Assembly: GCA_017303795.1 (NCBI GenBank)
Contig: JAFLBR010000017.1
Coordinates: forward strand, 41,064 to 105,063
Origin: Cytophagales bacterium
Lineage (GTDB): Bacteria > Bacteroidota > Bacteroidia > Cytophagales > Cyclobacteriaceae
Direction of reading: 5' to 3'
Length of the DNA stretch: 64,000 bases
The notes beneath the pieces were generated by a model. The model was not told the origin of the DNA, did no database searches, and was given only the letters and a program-made list of their open reading frames with translations. Position numbers and translations under genes: made by a program. This document shows, one piece after another, positions 53,187 to 62,270 of the stretch (the stretch's first letter is position 1; each line of letters begins with the position of its first letter).

Positions 53187-55337
53187 ATGCAACTCGAAAA
53201 AATTCATTACGACAACAAGATTGTCAAGGCCTTTATTATCGCAACGGTAATTTTTGGCATCGTGGGCATGACGGTCGGCCTTTTAGCCGCCATCCAGCTC
53301 TTCTATCCGCTTTTCAATTTTTCTGACAGTGCCATGGGGCAGTATGTGTCGTTTGGGCGCATCCGGCCGCTGCACACCAACGCAGTAATTTTTGCCTTTG
53401 TAGGCAATGCCATGTTTGCTGGTGTGTACTATAGCATGCAACGCTTGCTTAAGACCAGGCTTTTCAGCGATGCACTTAGTTGGACACACTTCTGGGGTTG
53501 GCAACTTATTATTCTGGCTGCGGCTATTACGCTGCCATTGGGTATGACATCCGCAAAGGAATATGCTGAGTTAGAATGGCCTATCGACATTGCCATTGCA
53601 TTAATCTGGGTAGTGTTTGGTATCAACATGATTGCTACCATTATTAAACGTAGAGAGCAACACATGTATGTGGCTATCTGGTTTTACATCGCCACGTTTG
53701 TTACCGTTGCTGTGTTGCACATTGTTAACTCATTTGAAATGCCAGTAACGCTTTTCAAAAGTTATTCCTGGTATGCAGGTGTGCAAGATGCCTTGGTGCA
53801 ATGGTGGTATGGTCATAATGCGGTGGCATTCTTTCTTACCACACCATTTCTCGGCATCATGTATTACTTCCTGCCAAAGGCAGCTAACCGGCCGGTGTAT
53901 TCGTACCGACTTTCCATTATTCACTTCTGGTCGTTGATCTTTATTTATATCTGGGCTGGTCCACACCACTTATTATATACCGCGTTACCGGATTGGGCAC
54001 AATCATTAGGCGTTGTGTTTTCTATAATGCTTATCGCGCCAAGCTGGGGTGGTATGCTAAATGGTTTGTTTACACTACGCGGAGCGTGGGATCGTGTGCG
54101 CGAAGATGCTGTATTAAAATTTATGGTGGTTGCTGTTACTGCTTATGGTATGGCAACATTAGAAGGGCCGCTGCTCTCGCTTAAAAATGTAAACGCCATT
54201 GCACACTATACCGACTGGATTGTGGCGCACGTACACGTAGGTGGTTTGGGTTGGAACGGCTTCCTGATTTTTGGTATGTTGTATTGGTTAGTACCACGTA
54301 TGTGGAACACCAAGCTCTATTCTTCCAAATTGGCAAACCTGCACTTTTGGATTGGCACGTTGGGTATTGTATTCTATGCCTTGCCCATGTATGTATCGGG
54401 TGTGGTACAAAGTTTAATGTGGAAAGAATTTGCTACCGATGGTTTCTTACGGTATCAGAACTTTTTAGAAACCACTACGCAGATTTTACCCATGCACATG
54501 CTGCGCGCTGTTGGTGGTGGATTATACCTGACAGGTGTATTTATAATGGCGTATAACTTAGTGAAGACTGCCCTTGCCGGAAGTTTTATTGCAAACGAAG
54601 AAGCAGAAGTTTCTCCATTGGTAAAAGTAAAACATGCAACCGGTGGTTACTGGCACCACATTCTGGAAGCAAAACCAATTTTGTTTACGGTGTTGGCTTT
54701 GGTTGCGATTTTGATTGGTGGTATTATCGAGTTGGTACCCACATTCCTGATTAAATCCAATGTGCCTACCATTGTTTCGGTAAAACCTTACACTCCGCTT
54801 GAGTTACACGGTCGTGATATTTATATCCGTGAAGGTTGTGTAAACTGTCATTCACAAATGATTCGTCCGTTCCGCTCGGAAGTACAACGCTACGATCCGA
54901 AAGGCGGTGAATATTCCAAAGCTGGTGAGTATGTGTATGACCACCCTTTCTTGTGGGGATCGAAACGTACTGGCCCGGATTTGCAACGCCTCGGTGGCAA
55001 GTATGCCGATAGCTGGCACTTCCGCCACATGCTTACACCTGGTGAAGTAAGTACAGGTTCCATCATGCCGGCATATCCGTGGTTGTATGAGCAACAGATT
55101 GATAAAGGATTAACAGCTGGAAAAATTTCAGCGCTGCGCACCATCGGAGTTCCGTATGCCGAAGGTTATGAAGAGGTGGCAAACGATGAGTTGGATACAC
55201 AAGCCAATAAAATTGTGGCAGGTTTAAAACTGGAAGGACTTGAAACAGCATCCGATGCTGAGATTGTAGCCTTGATTGCTTACCTGCAACGTTTGGGTAC
55301 TGATATTAAGTTGAACGAAACCGCCCAAAACCAATAG
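53187..55337 (+). CDS. ccoN: Fused cbb3-type cytochrome c oxidase subunits I and II (CcoNO)
   Basis: The 716-residue protein joins CcoN (about 1-480, twelve membrane helices; haem and copper histidines in LHTNAVIFAF, YGHNAVAF and HVHVGGLGWNG) and CcoO (about 500-716, one helix and a single haem-c site CVNCHSQMIRPFRSE near residue 551). It is the catalytic core of a high-affinity terminal oxidase reducing oxygen to water. Fusion of the two subunits is common in Bacteroidota. It heads the operon ccoNO-Q-P-G-H-tauE; the copper ATPase CcoI and assembly protein CcoS are not in this window. Confidence 0.96.
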   Translation: MQLEKIHYDNKIVKAFIIATVIFGIVGMTVGLLAAIQLFYPLFNFSDSAMGQYVSFGRIRPLHTNAVIFAFVGNAMFAGVYYSMQRLLKTRLFSDALSWTHFWGWQLIILAAAITLPLGMTSAKEYAELEWPIDIAIALIWVVFGINMIATIIKRREQHMYVAIWFYIATFVTVAVLHIVNSFEMPVTLFKSYSWYAGVQDALVQWWYGHNAVAFFLTTPFLGIMYYFLPKAANRPVYSYRLSIIHFWSLIFIYIWAGPHHLLYTALPDWAQSLGVVFSIMLIAPSWGGMLNGLFTLRGAWDRVREDAVLKFMVVAVTAYGMATLEGPLLSLKNVNAIAHYTDWIVAHVHVGGLGWNGFLIFGMLYWLVPRMWNTKLYSSKLANLHFWIGTLGIVFYALPMYVSGVVQSLMWKEFATDGFLRYQNFLETTTQILPMHMLRAVGGGLYLTGVFIMAYNLVKTALAGSFIANEEAEVSPLVKVKHATGGYWHHILEAKPILFTVLALVAILIGGIIELVPTFLIKSNVPTIVSVKPYTPLELHGRDIYIREGCVNCHSQMIRPFRSEVQRYDPKGGEYSKAGEYVYDHPFLWGSKRTGPDLQRLGGKYADSWHFRHMLTPGEVSTGSIMPAYPWLYEQQIDKGLTAGKISALRTIGVPYAEGYEEVANDELDTQANKIVAGLKLEGLETASDAEIVALIAYLQRLGTDIKLNETAQNQ

Positions 55338-55339
55338 CC

Positions 55340-55534
55340 ATGTATAAGCACGTTCTTCAAAGCATCGATAACATTGCCATCTGGCCGGTTATCTCGTTTG
55401 TAATCTTCTTTACCTTTTTCATTGTGTTGTTGTGGTGGGTGTTTACTGCCGATAAAACATTCATTCGCGAGATGAGCGAAAAGCCCCTGCACGATGGTGC
55501 TGAATCTAATGTTAATGCCGAACCTCTAACCTGA
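55340..55534 (+). CDS. ccoQ: CcoQ/FixQ-like small subunit
   Basis: The 64-residue protein has one membrane helix (VISFVIFFTFFIVLLWWVF) and a short charged tail, starting two bases after the ccoNO stop. Position and layout match the small accessory subunit that stabilises cbb3 oxidase; sequence alone is too short for a firm call. Confidence 0.8.
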   Translation: MYKHVLQSIDNIAIWPVISFVIFFTFFIVLLWWVFTADKTFIREMSEKPLHDGAESNVNAEPLT

Positions 55535-55539
55535 CTGCC

Positions 55540-56451
55540 ATGAAAAAATTGATTTCCGTATTTGTTCTGATGTTTAGCTTCCGGGCAAGCTTTGCACAAT
55601 CAGAACCAACTGCTTCCTTTTGGGACGATCCCATGCTGATGTTTTATATCGTAGTGGGTTTTGTTTTTGTTGTGGTGTTGCTGGTTATGCTGGTTGCCTT
55701 GTACATGTTGCAGGTACTTAACTTTATGGTAAAGCAAGCTACGCGCGAGCGAGCCGAACGGTTAGGTATTCCGTATGTAGAACAACCTTCTTTCTGGGCA
55801 AAAATCTGGAAAGAGTCTAATGATTTTCAGCCTTTGGAAAAGGAAGCTGACTTATTATTGGATCATAACTACGATGGTATTCGCGAGTTGGATAATCATC
55901 TGCCACCCTGGTGGAAGTGGTTATTTTATGCAACCATAGTTTTTGCCGGTGCTTATTTTGTGTTCTACCATTTGTCGGACACGTTGCCATTACCGCTTAA
56001 AGAATATGAAAACGAATTGGCTGTAGCCGATGAGCAAGCAAAAAAATTAAAAGCCTCAAGCCCTACTGCGGCCATTGATGAAACAACCGTACAATTGATT
56101 ACTGATGCCAATGCGTTGGCCGATGGTAAAATTACGTTCCTGAATAATTGCGCATCGTGCCATCGTAAAGATGGTGGTGGCGATATTGGACCTAACCTCA
56201 CCGATGAGTATTGGAAACATGGCGGTTCAATTCAGGATATTTTTAAAGTAGTGCGCCACGGTGTACAAGGTACTAATATGATTTCGTGGGAAGGATTTAT
56301 CAGCCCGGAGAAAATGCAGAATGTATCTAACTACATTCTTACGCTGCAGGGTACTAATCCCGAGAACGGAAAAAAACCTGAAGGTGAATTGTTTAAACCA
56401 AAAGGAACAGAGGTTGCTGCCGATACCGTTAAAGCTCAGGCAAGTTTGTAA
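55540..56451 (+). CDS. ccoP: cbb3 oxidase cytochrome c subunit CcoP, single-haem form
   Basis: The 303-residue protein has two N-terminal membrane helices (one probably a signal), a third near residue 130 (WLFYATIVFAGAYFVFYHL) and one cytochrome c domain with CASCH near residue 205 and the distal Met region GTNMISWEGF. Proteobacterial CcoP has two haems; here only one CxxCH is present. It takes electrons from soluble cytochrome and passes them to CcoO. Confidence 0.93.
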   Translation: MKKLISVFVLMFSFRASFAQSEPTASFWDDPMLMFYIVVGFVFVVVLLVMLVALYMLQVLNFMVKQATRERAERLGIPYVEQPSFWAKIWKESNDFQPLEKEADLLLDHNYDGIRELDNHLPPWWKWLFYATIVFAGAYFVFYHLSDTLPLPLKEYENELAVADEQAKKLKASSPTAAIDETTVQLITDANALADGKITFLNNCASCHRKDGGGDIGPNLTDEYWKHGGSIQDIFKVVRHGVQGTNMISWEGFISPEKMQNVSNYILTLQGTNPENGKKPEGELFKPKGTEVAADTVKAQASL

Positions 56452-56492
56452 GTTGATAAGTAAATGATGAGGGTTAAACCAGTGTGTCAGGT

Positions 56493-57941
56493 ATGAAGGA
56501 AAAGGAGCATAATTTTTATCAGTACGAAGAGGAGTTTCGCGATACACTGGCCACGGTTGATGAAAAAGGAAAACGGGTTTGGGTTTATCCAAAAAAACCT
56601 GCCGGCCACTTTCACAACCTGCGCATTTGGGTAACCGTTTTCTTATTGACGTTATTTTTTGCGGGGCCGTTTTTGCAATGGCAAGGCCGCCCGTTTTTAC
56701 TCTTCAATATTTTTGAACGCAAATTCATCCTGTTTGGCCAGGTGTTCTGGCCACAGGATTTTTTTCTGTTGGCGCTTACGCTGATTACGTTTTTTGTTTT
56801 TGTAATTCTGTTTACCGTAGCGTTTGGTCGGTTGTGGTGTGGCTGGGCTTGTCCGCAAACTTTATTTATGGAAATGGTTTTCCGTAAAATCGAATACTGG
56901 ATTGAAGGCGATGCCAATGCACAACGCAGGTTAAACAGCAGCAAATGGACGCGTGAAAAAATTCTGAAGAAATCTGCCAAGCAAGTAATTTTTGTTTTGA
57001 TTTCAGTTTTGATTTCGCATACGGCTATGGCTTACCTGATTGGCTTAGATCAGGTAAAAGAAATTGTAACACAACCACCAACCGAACACCTTGCTGGTTT
57101 TATAGGCCTTATTGCGTTTACCGGAATTTTTTACGGAGTGTTTGCCTGGTTTCGTGAGCAGGCTTGCATTGCCGTTTGCCCGTATGGAAGATTGCAAGGT
57201 GTATTGCTGGTGAAAGATTCGTTGGTAGTAGCGTACGATTGGTTGCGGGGTGAGCCGCGTGGTAAACTCAAAAAGAATCAAGCTACCATTACTGAGAAGC
57301 AAGGCGATTGCATTGATTGTAAACTGTGTGTGCATGTTTGTCCTACCGGAATAGATATTCGCAACGGTACACAATTAGAGTGTGTAAACTGTACGGCTTG
57401 TATGGATGCCTGCGATGATGTGATGGACAAAGTAAGCAAGCCAAAAGGATTGATCCGGTATTCATCGCACACTGCTATTACGCAGGGTAAACTAAAAATC
57501 TTTACGCCACGTATTGCAGGTTATTCCGTAGTGTTAACAGCATTAATTAGTTTGTTGAGCTACTTTGTTTTTACACGGGCCGATATTGAGACAACTGTAC
57601 TAAAAGTTCCGGGTACACTCTATACTAAGACCGATGATGGCCAGATCACCAACTTATATAGTATTGAATTTGTTAATAAAACATTTGAAGATATTGAACT
57701 AACCGTAAAAGTAGAATCGCCCACCGAAGCATCTTATCTTAAAATTGGCGATCCGATTATAGTAGTTCCCAAAGAAGGTATTTTAAAAGGTATGATTATG
57801 ATTAAGTTGCCCGAAGCCGCAATCACTTCCGCTAAAACAGTTATTGAATTGGGCATCTATAATCAGAACGAAAAAGTAGAAACCGCTACGGCAAAGTTTA
57901 TTGGACCAATTCGGTTTAAATCTAAAACAGAAAACCTATAG
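56493..57941 (+). CDS. ccoG: CcoG/FixG/RdxA membrane ferredoxin
   Basis: The 482-residue protein has five membrane helices, the CGWACPQTLFMEMVF and ACIAVCPYGRLQG motifs, two 4Fe-4S sites (CIDCKLCVHVCP and CVNCTACMDAC) and a C-terminal Ig-like FixG domain. It reduces copper(II) for insertion into cbb3 oxidase. GTG 56484 in frame would add three residues; ATG 56493 is preferred. Confidence 0.95.
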   Translation: MKEKEHNFYQYEEEFRDTLATVDEKGKRVWVYPKKPAGHFHNLRIWVTVFLLTLFFAGPFLQWQGRPFLLFNIFERKFILFGQVFWPQDFFLLALTLITFFVFVILFTVAFGRLWCGWACPQTLFMEMVFRKIEYWIEGDANAQRRLNSSKWTREKILKKSAKQVIFVLISVLISHTAMAYLIGLDQVKEIVTQPPTEHLAGFIGLIAFTGIFYGVFAWFREQACIAVCPYGRLQGVLLVKDSLVVAYDWLRGEPRGKLKKNQATITEKQGDCIDCKLCVHVCPTGIDIRNGTQLECVNCTACMDACDDVMDKVSKPKGLIRYSSHTAITQGKLKIFTPRIAGYSVVLTALISLLSYFVFTRADIETTVLKVPGTLYTKTDDGQITNLYSIEFVNKTFEDIELTVKVESPTEASYLKIGDPIIVVPKEGILKGMIMIKLPEAAITSAKTVIELGIYNQNEKVETATAKFIGPIRFKSKTENL

Positions 57942-57943
57942 TT

Positions 57944-58363
57944 ATGAAATGGATCACGCTATCGTTTATCTTGTTTGCCTTGTTTATAGGCACACTGGTT
58001 GTGGTTTCAATGAAGCAGGAAGTTAGCCTGGTGTCGAAAGATTATTATCAGGATGAATTGAAGCACAGCGAAAAAATGCAACGCATGAATAATGCAAACG
58101 CCCTGATTGCCAAACCTGAATTATCGTTTGAAGGCAACAAAGTAAAACTTTCGTTCGATCAGTTCAGTACAATTGAAAATGGTAAACTTACAGTACAACG
58201 TCCTTCGCAGGCAGCACTCGATTTTCAGTTTGAAGTACAATCAGGATCAGCGCCAAGCCAATACTTTGAACTGCAACAATGGGAGCAGGGTTTGTATCGC
58301 GTGGGCTTTGCGTGGTCAGCAAATGGATCTGAATATTATGTAGAAAAACTATTGGTGTTGTAA
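57944..58363 (+). CDS. ccoH: CcoH/FixH family protein
   Basis: The 139-residue protein has one N-terminal helix (ITLSFILFALFIGTLVVVSM), then VSKDYYQDELKHSEKM and a periplasmic beta domain, as in FixH proteins that help cbb3 assembly. It starts two bases after ccoG. Confidence 0.9.
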   Translation: MKWITLSFILFALFIGTLVVVSMKQEVSLVSKDYYQDELKHSEKMQRMNNANALIAKPELSFEGNKVKLSFDQFSTIENGKLTVQRPSQAALDFQFEVQSGSAPSQYFELQQWEQGLYRVGFAWSANGSEYYVEKLLVL

Positions 58364-58364
58364 G

Positions 58365-59048
58365 ATGTGGACGGCCATTGTATTAGGGTTAGCCGGAAGT
58401 TTACACTGCGCAGGTATGTGCAGTCCGTTGGCTATGGCCGTAACAGCACGCAAACCCTTTATGCTGCACAAGGTTGTTTATAACACAGGCCGGGTTTTAG
58501 TTTATGGTTTTATAGGCACGTTAGCTGCGGCCTTTGGCAGTTTGTTTAGCCTTACCGCCTATCAGGGTGTGCTTTCGTTTGCAATGGGTGCCATTTTTTT
58601 ATTGATGGGTGTGGGCGCTATTACCGGTGTAAACATTCCTTTGTTTACAGCAGGGGTGAATAAACTTACCAGTAAACTCAAACAACTTTTTGGTTTTTGG
58701 TTGCATAAAAAGCAAACCAGTGCTGTGTTTGTAATGGGCATGCTGAATGGCCTGCTGCCCTGTGGGCTTACGTACCTTGCACTTACATATTGTTTTATTC
58801 TGCCCACGGCTACCGATGGGTTTGTTTTTATGTTACTTTTTGGTTTAGGAACCTGGCCGGTAATGGTGGGTTTTAGCTGGTTAATGGGGCTGGGATTCAA
58901 GTCACTAACCCATTATTATCATCGCATGGCCATGCTTTCTTTTATACTGGTTGGCGTGTGGCTCATGGCCAGGGTCTTTGTGCATCATCCGGCCGCACAT
59001 ACCGATACGCTTGGAAAAACCCTTACGGGAGAAGTGATCTGCCGCTAA
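58365..59048 (+). CDS. Sulfite exporter TauE/SafE (UreH-like) family membrane protein
   Basis: The 227-residue protein has six to seven helices, with GLAGSLHCAGMCSPLAMA (a Cys-containing metal-like motif) and LNGLLPCGLTYLALTY. This family member is regularly the last gene of cbb3 operons and is thought to act in copper delivery to the oxidase. It starts one base after the ccoH stop. Confidence 0.9.
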   Translation: MWTAIVLGLAGSLHCAGMCSPLAMAVTARKPFMLHKVVYNTGRVLVYGFIGTLAAAFGSLFSLTAYQGVLSFAMGAIFLLMGVGAITGVNIPLFTAGVNKLTSKLKQLFGFWLHKKQTSAVFVMGMLNGLLPCGLTYLALTYCFILPTATDGFVFMLLFGLGTWPVMVGFSWLMGLGFKSLTHYYHRMAMLSFILVGVWLMARVFVHHPAAHTDTLGKTLTGEVICR

Positions 59049-59052
59049 GCTT

Positions 59053-59082
59053 TTTGATTTTGTGTGTAATTGAGTACTTTTA
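59053..59082 (+). promoter_or_regulatory. Promoter of the UspA gene
   Basis: TTTG (59053-59056), 18 bases, then TACTTTTA (59075-59082), one mismatch to TAnnTTTG. Transcription would start near 59088, before the ATG at 59117. Confidence 0.5.
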
Positions 59083-59116
59083 GTTCAGGTTCAAACATTA
59101 TTAAAATCTTATTGCA

Positions 59117-59965
59117 ATGAAAAAAATACTAGTACCTACCGATTTCTCTAAAACCTCTGTTAATGCATTAGAGGTGGCCGTTGAAATCGCAAAGAAATCT
59201 AATGCTGACATTACGCTTTTGCACGTAGTGGAAGAGGCAAGTTCGTCTTCTTTTTCAGTAACCGGTGAGTGGCAAAAAGAAGGCTGGGCCGATAAACTTT
59301 ATACCATTAAGTTACTGGAGAAATCAAAAGCGCAACTTGAAAAGCTGGTGCTTGATCCTCGTTTTGAACAGGTTAAAGTTACAGGCGAGTTACGCGTAGG
59401 TAATGCATTTCATGGCATGCGTACTATTATTACCGACAATAAGGTTGATTTGGTTGTAATGGGTACAAGCGGTCGCTCGGGGGCAGTAGACTCTGTAATT
59501 GGTACCAACACCGAACGCGTGGTAAGGCATGCGAAATGTCCGGTGCTCAGTATCAATAAAAAACCATCCAAGGTTAATTTCAAGAATATTGTGTATGCAA
59601 CCGCCATGCATAAAGACGAAGAAATTTTCTCGCGCATGGTGAAGAAGACTCAACAACTATACAACTCAACGGTACACCTGGTGCGCATTAATACGCCTGG
59701 CGATTTTCAACGCGACTATGTAGTAAAAGACTACATGGAAAAGTTTGCCAAAAAACTTGGCCTAAAAAATTATACCGTTAATGTGTTTAACGACATTACC
59801 GAAGAAGATGGTATCATCTACTTTGCTGAAACTATTGATGCCGATATGATTGCCATGGCCACCCACGGCCGCACCGGTTTTGCACACGTGCTGGCGGGCA
59901 GTATTGCCGAAGATGTGGTAAGCCATGCCAAACGCCCGGTGTTAACGTTTGTAGTGAAGCGCTAA
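59117..59965 (+). CDS. Tandem-domain universal stress protein (UspA family)
   Basis: The 282-residue protein has two Usp domains (1-145 and 150-282). Each has the ATP-binding style loop: VMGTSGRSGAVDSVIGTNTERVV and AMATHGRTGFAHVLAGSIAEDVV, both close to G-x2-G-x9-G(S/T). It is a cytoplasmic stress protein. Its place after a low-oxygen oxidase operon suggests a role under oxygen limitation, which is inference. Confidence 0.93.
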   Translation: MKKILVPTDFSKTSVNALEVAVEIAKKSNADITLLHVVEEASSSSFSVTGEWQKEGWADKLYTIKLLEKSKAQLEKLVLDPRFEQVKVTGELRVGNAFHGMRTIITDNKVDLVVMGTSGRSGAVDSVIGTNTERVVRHAKCPVLSINKKPSKVNFKNIVYATAMHKDEEIFSRMVKKTQQLYNSTVHLVRINTPGDFQRDYVVKDYMEKFAKKLGLKNYTVNVFNDITEEDGIIYFAETIDADMIAMATHGRTGFAHVLAGSIAEDVVSHAKRPVLTFVVKR

Positions 59966-59990
59966 TCGCATTTCGATTTTATAAACCTGT

Positions 59991-60021
59991 AAGCCACGCA
60001 ACTCGCGTGGCTTATTTTTTT
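59991..60021 (+). terminator. Terminator of the UspA gene
   Basis: AAGCCACGC (59991-59999) with GCGTGGCTT (60005-60013), loop AACTC, followed by ATTTTTTT. It covers the GTG at 60007, so the next gene must start further on. Confidence 0.9.
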
Positions 60022-60048
60022 ATCTTTATAATCCTGAAATTTACTTTT

Positions 60049-60834
60049 TTGAAGAACTACTACTTCATATTAGGGTTGAACCTTTATGCCAGCGAGGCTG
60101 AAATCAAGCAGGCTTATCGCAAGCTCGCATTGCAATTTCATCCCGATAAGAATGCCTCGAAGGAAGCCGCTGCTATTTTTATTGAGGTAAACGAAGCCTA
60201 CGAAGTGTTGGGTGATGCAGTGCGTAAACGCGAGTACGATAAACTATTGTTGGGTGCACCATCCGAGCCGGTTGTAGTACATCGCGACCCACGCTATCGG
60301 CCTAAGCCACCGGGGCAAGGCCAATCAGGGTCCAGACGCAGGCAAGCATTGGAAGCCATGCGCGACTACCTGAAGTATGCCATTATGCTTTCGCGATTGG
60401 CACTGCTTTTTTCTGCTGTGCTGATTGCGGATTATACCCTGCCCAGTAAGAAAACACGCGAAGAGATTGTGAGTATAAAAAATCCACGCGAAGTGAGGCG
60501 AGATGGTGCCTATAAGTTGTCGTTGCAAGATGGTGAAGTCATTAATCTCAGATCAGAATCGGCAGTTGAGTTTGAAAGAGGTGCCGCTATAACTTTATAT
60601 AGTTCAGCCTGGTTTTCGGTACCGCTGGTTATCGAAAATGAACGCACACAGTTTAAAGCGCAGATACTGGGCTCCATATATGGAAATTTTATTTTCTTGC
60701 CGATTGTGTTGTTGTTAACTTCCTTGCTCGGCACGTTTTGGTGGAAGGGCATTGAGTTCCGGTTTAACCTGGGTGTGGTAAATGGGTTGCTGATGTTATT
60801 AAGTTTTATTTTTTTACGCATCCATAACTTTTAA
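60049..60834 (+). CDS. J-domain (DnaJ-type) membrane protein
   Basis: The 261-residue protein starts with a J-domain (about 1-64) with the HPD motif in LQFHPDKNAS, which would stimulate an Hsp70. Three membrane helices follow (about 120-140, 205-230, 235-258). The start is most likely TTG 60049, giving the usual KNYYFILGL opening; the upstream GTG at 60007 lies in the terminator of the previous gene. It is a separate protein from the classical DnaJ, probably placing DnaK at the membrane. Confidence 0.85.
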   Translation: MKNYYFILGLNLYASEAEIKQAYRKLALQFHPDKNASKEAAAIFIEVNEAYEVLGDAVRKREYDKLLLGAPSEPVVVHRDPRYRPKPPGQGQSGSRRRQALEAMRDYLKYAIMLSRLALLFSAVLIADYTLPSKKTREEIVSIKNPREVRRDGAYKLSLQDGEVINLRSESAVEFERGAAITLYSSAWFSVPLVIENERTQFKAQILGSIYGNFIFLPIVLLLTSLLGTFWWKGIEFRFNLGVVNGLLMLLSFIFLRIHNF

Positions 60835-60836
60835 GT

Positions 60837-61181
60837 ATGAGCAAAAAAAACGATTGGAAGAACAGAGATGGTGTGGTGTACTCCACCAATTCTGATTTTG
60901 ATTATAGCTACAATAAAAACGAAGAAGCTGAAACATTACCACCGGCAAAACAAAACCTGCGCGTTCAAATGGATAACAAAGGCCGCGCAGGTAAACAGGT
61001 AACATTGGTTACCGGATTTGTTGGAACAACGGATGATTTGGAAACCTTAACCAAATTACTCAAAACCAAATGTGGGGTAGGCGGTTCGGCTAAAGATGGC
61101 GAAATTCTGATGCAAGGCGATGTGCGCGATAAAGTAGTGGCCGTGCTTACCAAAGAAGGGTACAAGACGCGGAAAATCTGA
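60837..61181 (+). CDS. SUI1/YciH family translation factor
   Basis: The 114-residue protein has a disordered N-terminus and an eIF1/SUI1 domain (about 40-114: GKQVTLVTGF, LLKTKCGVGGSAKDGEILMQGD). Bacterial homologues can influence start-codon selection. It starts two bases after the J-domain gene and is probably co-transcribed. Confidence 0.92.
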   Translation: MSKKNDWKNRDGVVYSTNSDFDYSYNKNEEAETLPPAKQNLRVQMDNKGRAGKQVTLVTGFVGTTDDLETLTKLLKTKCGVGGSAKDGEILMQGDVRDKVVAVLTKEGYKTRKI

Positions 61182-61246
61182 TTTCCCCACTCATAAAAAT
61201 ACTCAGGCCAGATTAAACTTTTAGCCTTCAAAACGGGTTCTGGTTG

Positions 61247-61254
61247 TATATTTG
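61247..61254 (+). promoter_or_regulatory. -7 element of the superoxide dismutase promoter
   Basis: TATATTTG matches TAnnTTTG exactly; transcription would start near 61260, 18 bases before the ATG. The -33 region is poor. Confidence 0.5.
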
Positions 61255-61277
61255 TTATTCACTAAAATTAAATTCTT

Positions 61278-61880
61278 ATGGCATTTACACTTCCTGCGCT
61301 GCCTTATGCTTTTACAGCATTAGAGCCGCACATCGATGCACGCACCATGGAAATCCATCATGGTAAACATCACAACGCATACGTTACCAATTTAAATAAT
61401 GCAGTAGCGGGTAAACCCGAAGAGAACCTGAGCATTGAAGAAATCTGTGCAAACATTTCAAAATACCCGGCTGCGGTGCGCAACAATGGGGGTGGACATT
61501 ATAACCACTCGCTGTTCTGGACAATTATGGGCCCTAATGCCGGTGGTGCGCCAACCGGAGCGTTGGCCGAGGCCATCAACGCAGCCTTCGGAAATTTTGA
61601 AGAGTTTAAAACCAAGTTTGCCGCTGCTGGTGCAACCCGATTTGGTTCGGGCTGGGCATGGTTAATTAAAGATGCTTCTGGTAAACTGGCCATTACCTCA
61701 ACACCTAATCAAGATAATCCTTTAATGGATGTAGCCGAAGTAAAAGGCACACCCCTTTTAGGTTTGGATGTGTGGGAACATGCTTATTATCTGAACTACC
61801 AAAACCGCAGACCTGATTACATTACAGCATTCTGGAATGTGGTAAACTGGAGCGAAGTAGCAAAACGATTTGCGAAATAA
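61278..61880 (+). CDS. sodA: Superoxide dismutase, Mn-type signature
   Basis: The 200-residue enzyme has the metal ligands in [19 protein letters not shown] and DVWEHAYY. The Gly in GGGHYNH together with Gln in TPNQDNPLM is the manganese-type combination (iron-type enzymes carry Gln at the first site). It converts superoxide to peroxide and oxygen in the cytoplasm; there is no signal peptide. Metal use in vivo may still be mixed. Confidence 0.96.
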   Translation: MAFTLPALPYAFTALEPHIDARTMEIHHGKHHNAYVTNLNNAVAGKPEENLSIEEICANISKYPAAVRNNGGGHYNHSLFWTIMGPNAGGAPTGALAEAINAAFGNFEEFKTKFAAAGATRFGSGWAWLIKDASGKLAITSTPNQDNPLMDVAEVKGTPLLGLDVWEHAYYLNYQNRRPDYITAFWNVVNWSEVAKRFAK

Positions 61881-61898
61881 GCAGACCAGATGATTAAG

Positions 61899-61936
61899 AA
61901 CAAAAAACCCACTTGCAGTGGGTTTTTTGTTTTGAG
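61899..61936 (+). terminator. Terminator of the superoxide dismutase gene
   Basis: Perfect 15-bp stem (61899-61913 with 61917-61931) with loop TGC; the right arm ends in GGTTTTTTGTT and more T. Confidence 0.9.
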
Positions 61937-62270
61937 ATAACTATGGGTTTCTGATATCATTTTCAGTTGTCCGATTTTTTGGGACAACTCACTACCTTCC
62001 TTTTTTGGTATCAAATAGTTTTATGTTGCTCAATGAGTCTTACTTTTTGTTTTTGATTGTTCGAAAATTCTTCTAGGGTTATACTCGACTTAATCTATTT
62101 TTATATGATGATAATTTGGTTGAACGTCAATCATCCAAAATTCAATTTTGTCCCCGCTATTGATTATGCATTTTGTTGCCGGCTGGCTTTTTTTGGAGAA
62201 TCTAATTTTGGAATTTAGTCCTGCGTTTTTTACACTGGCATATTGTCCGTCCAGGCTGGATTGTGAAATT
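61937..62270. other. AT-rich gene-free stretch before the AraC regulator
   Basis: No convincing gene was found. It holds a perfect 8-bp hairpin AGTTGTCC/GGACAACT (61965-61972, 61982-61989) and, at 62156-62189, a relative of the repeat at 63801. An 85-residue open frame on the minus strand (62090-62347) overlaps the end of the AraC gene and the repeat and is probably not a gene. The base composition differs sharply from the core genes upstream, so the boundary of acquired DNA is likely here. Confidence 0.5.
62156..62189 (+). repeat. Repeat copy A (left flank of the AraC/VOC segment)
   Basis: Aligned with 63801-63835 it matches at 27 of 34 positions with one gap, sharing the core CATTTTGTT and CGGCTGG. 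Both copies have the same orientation and enclose the AraC and VOC genes. Confidence 0.55.
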
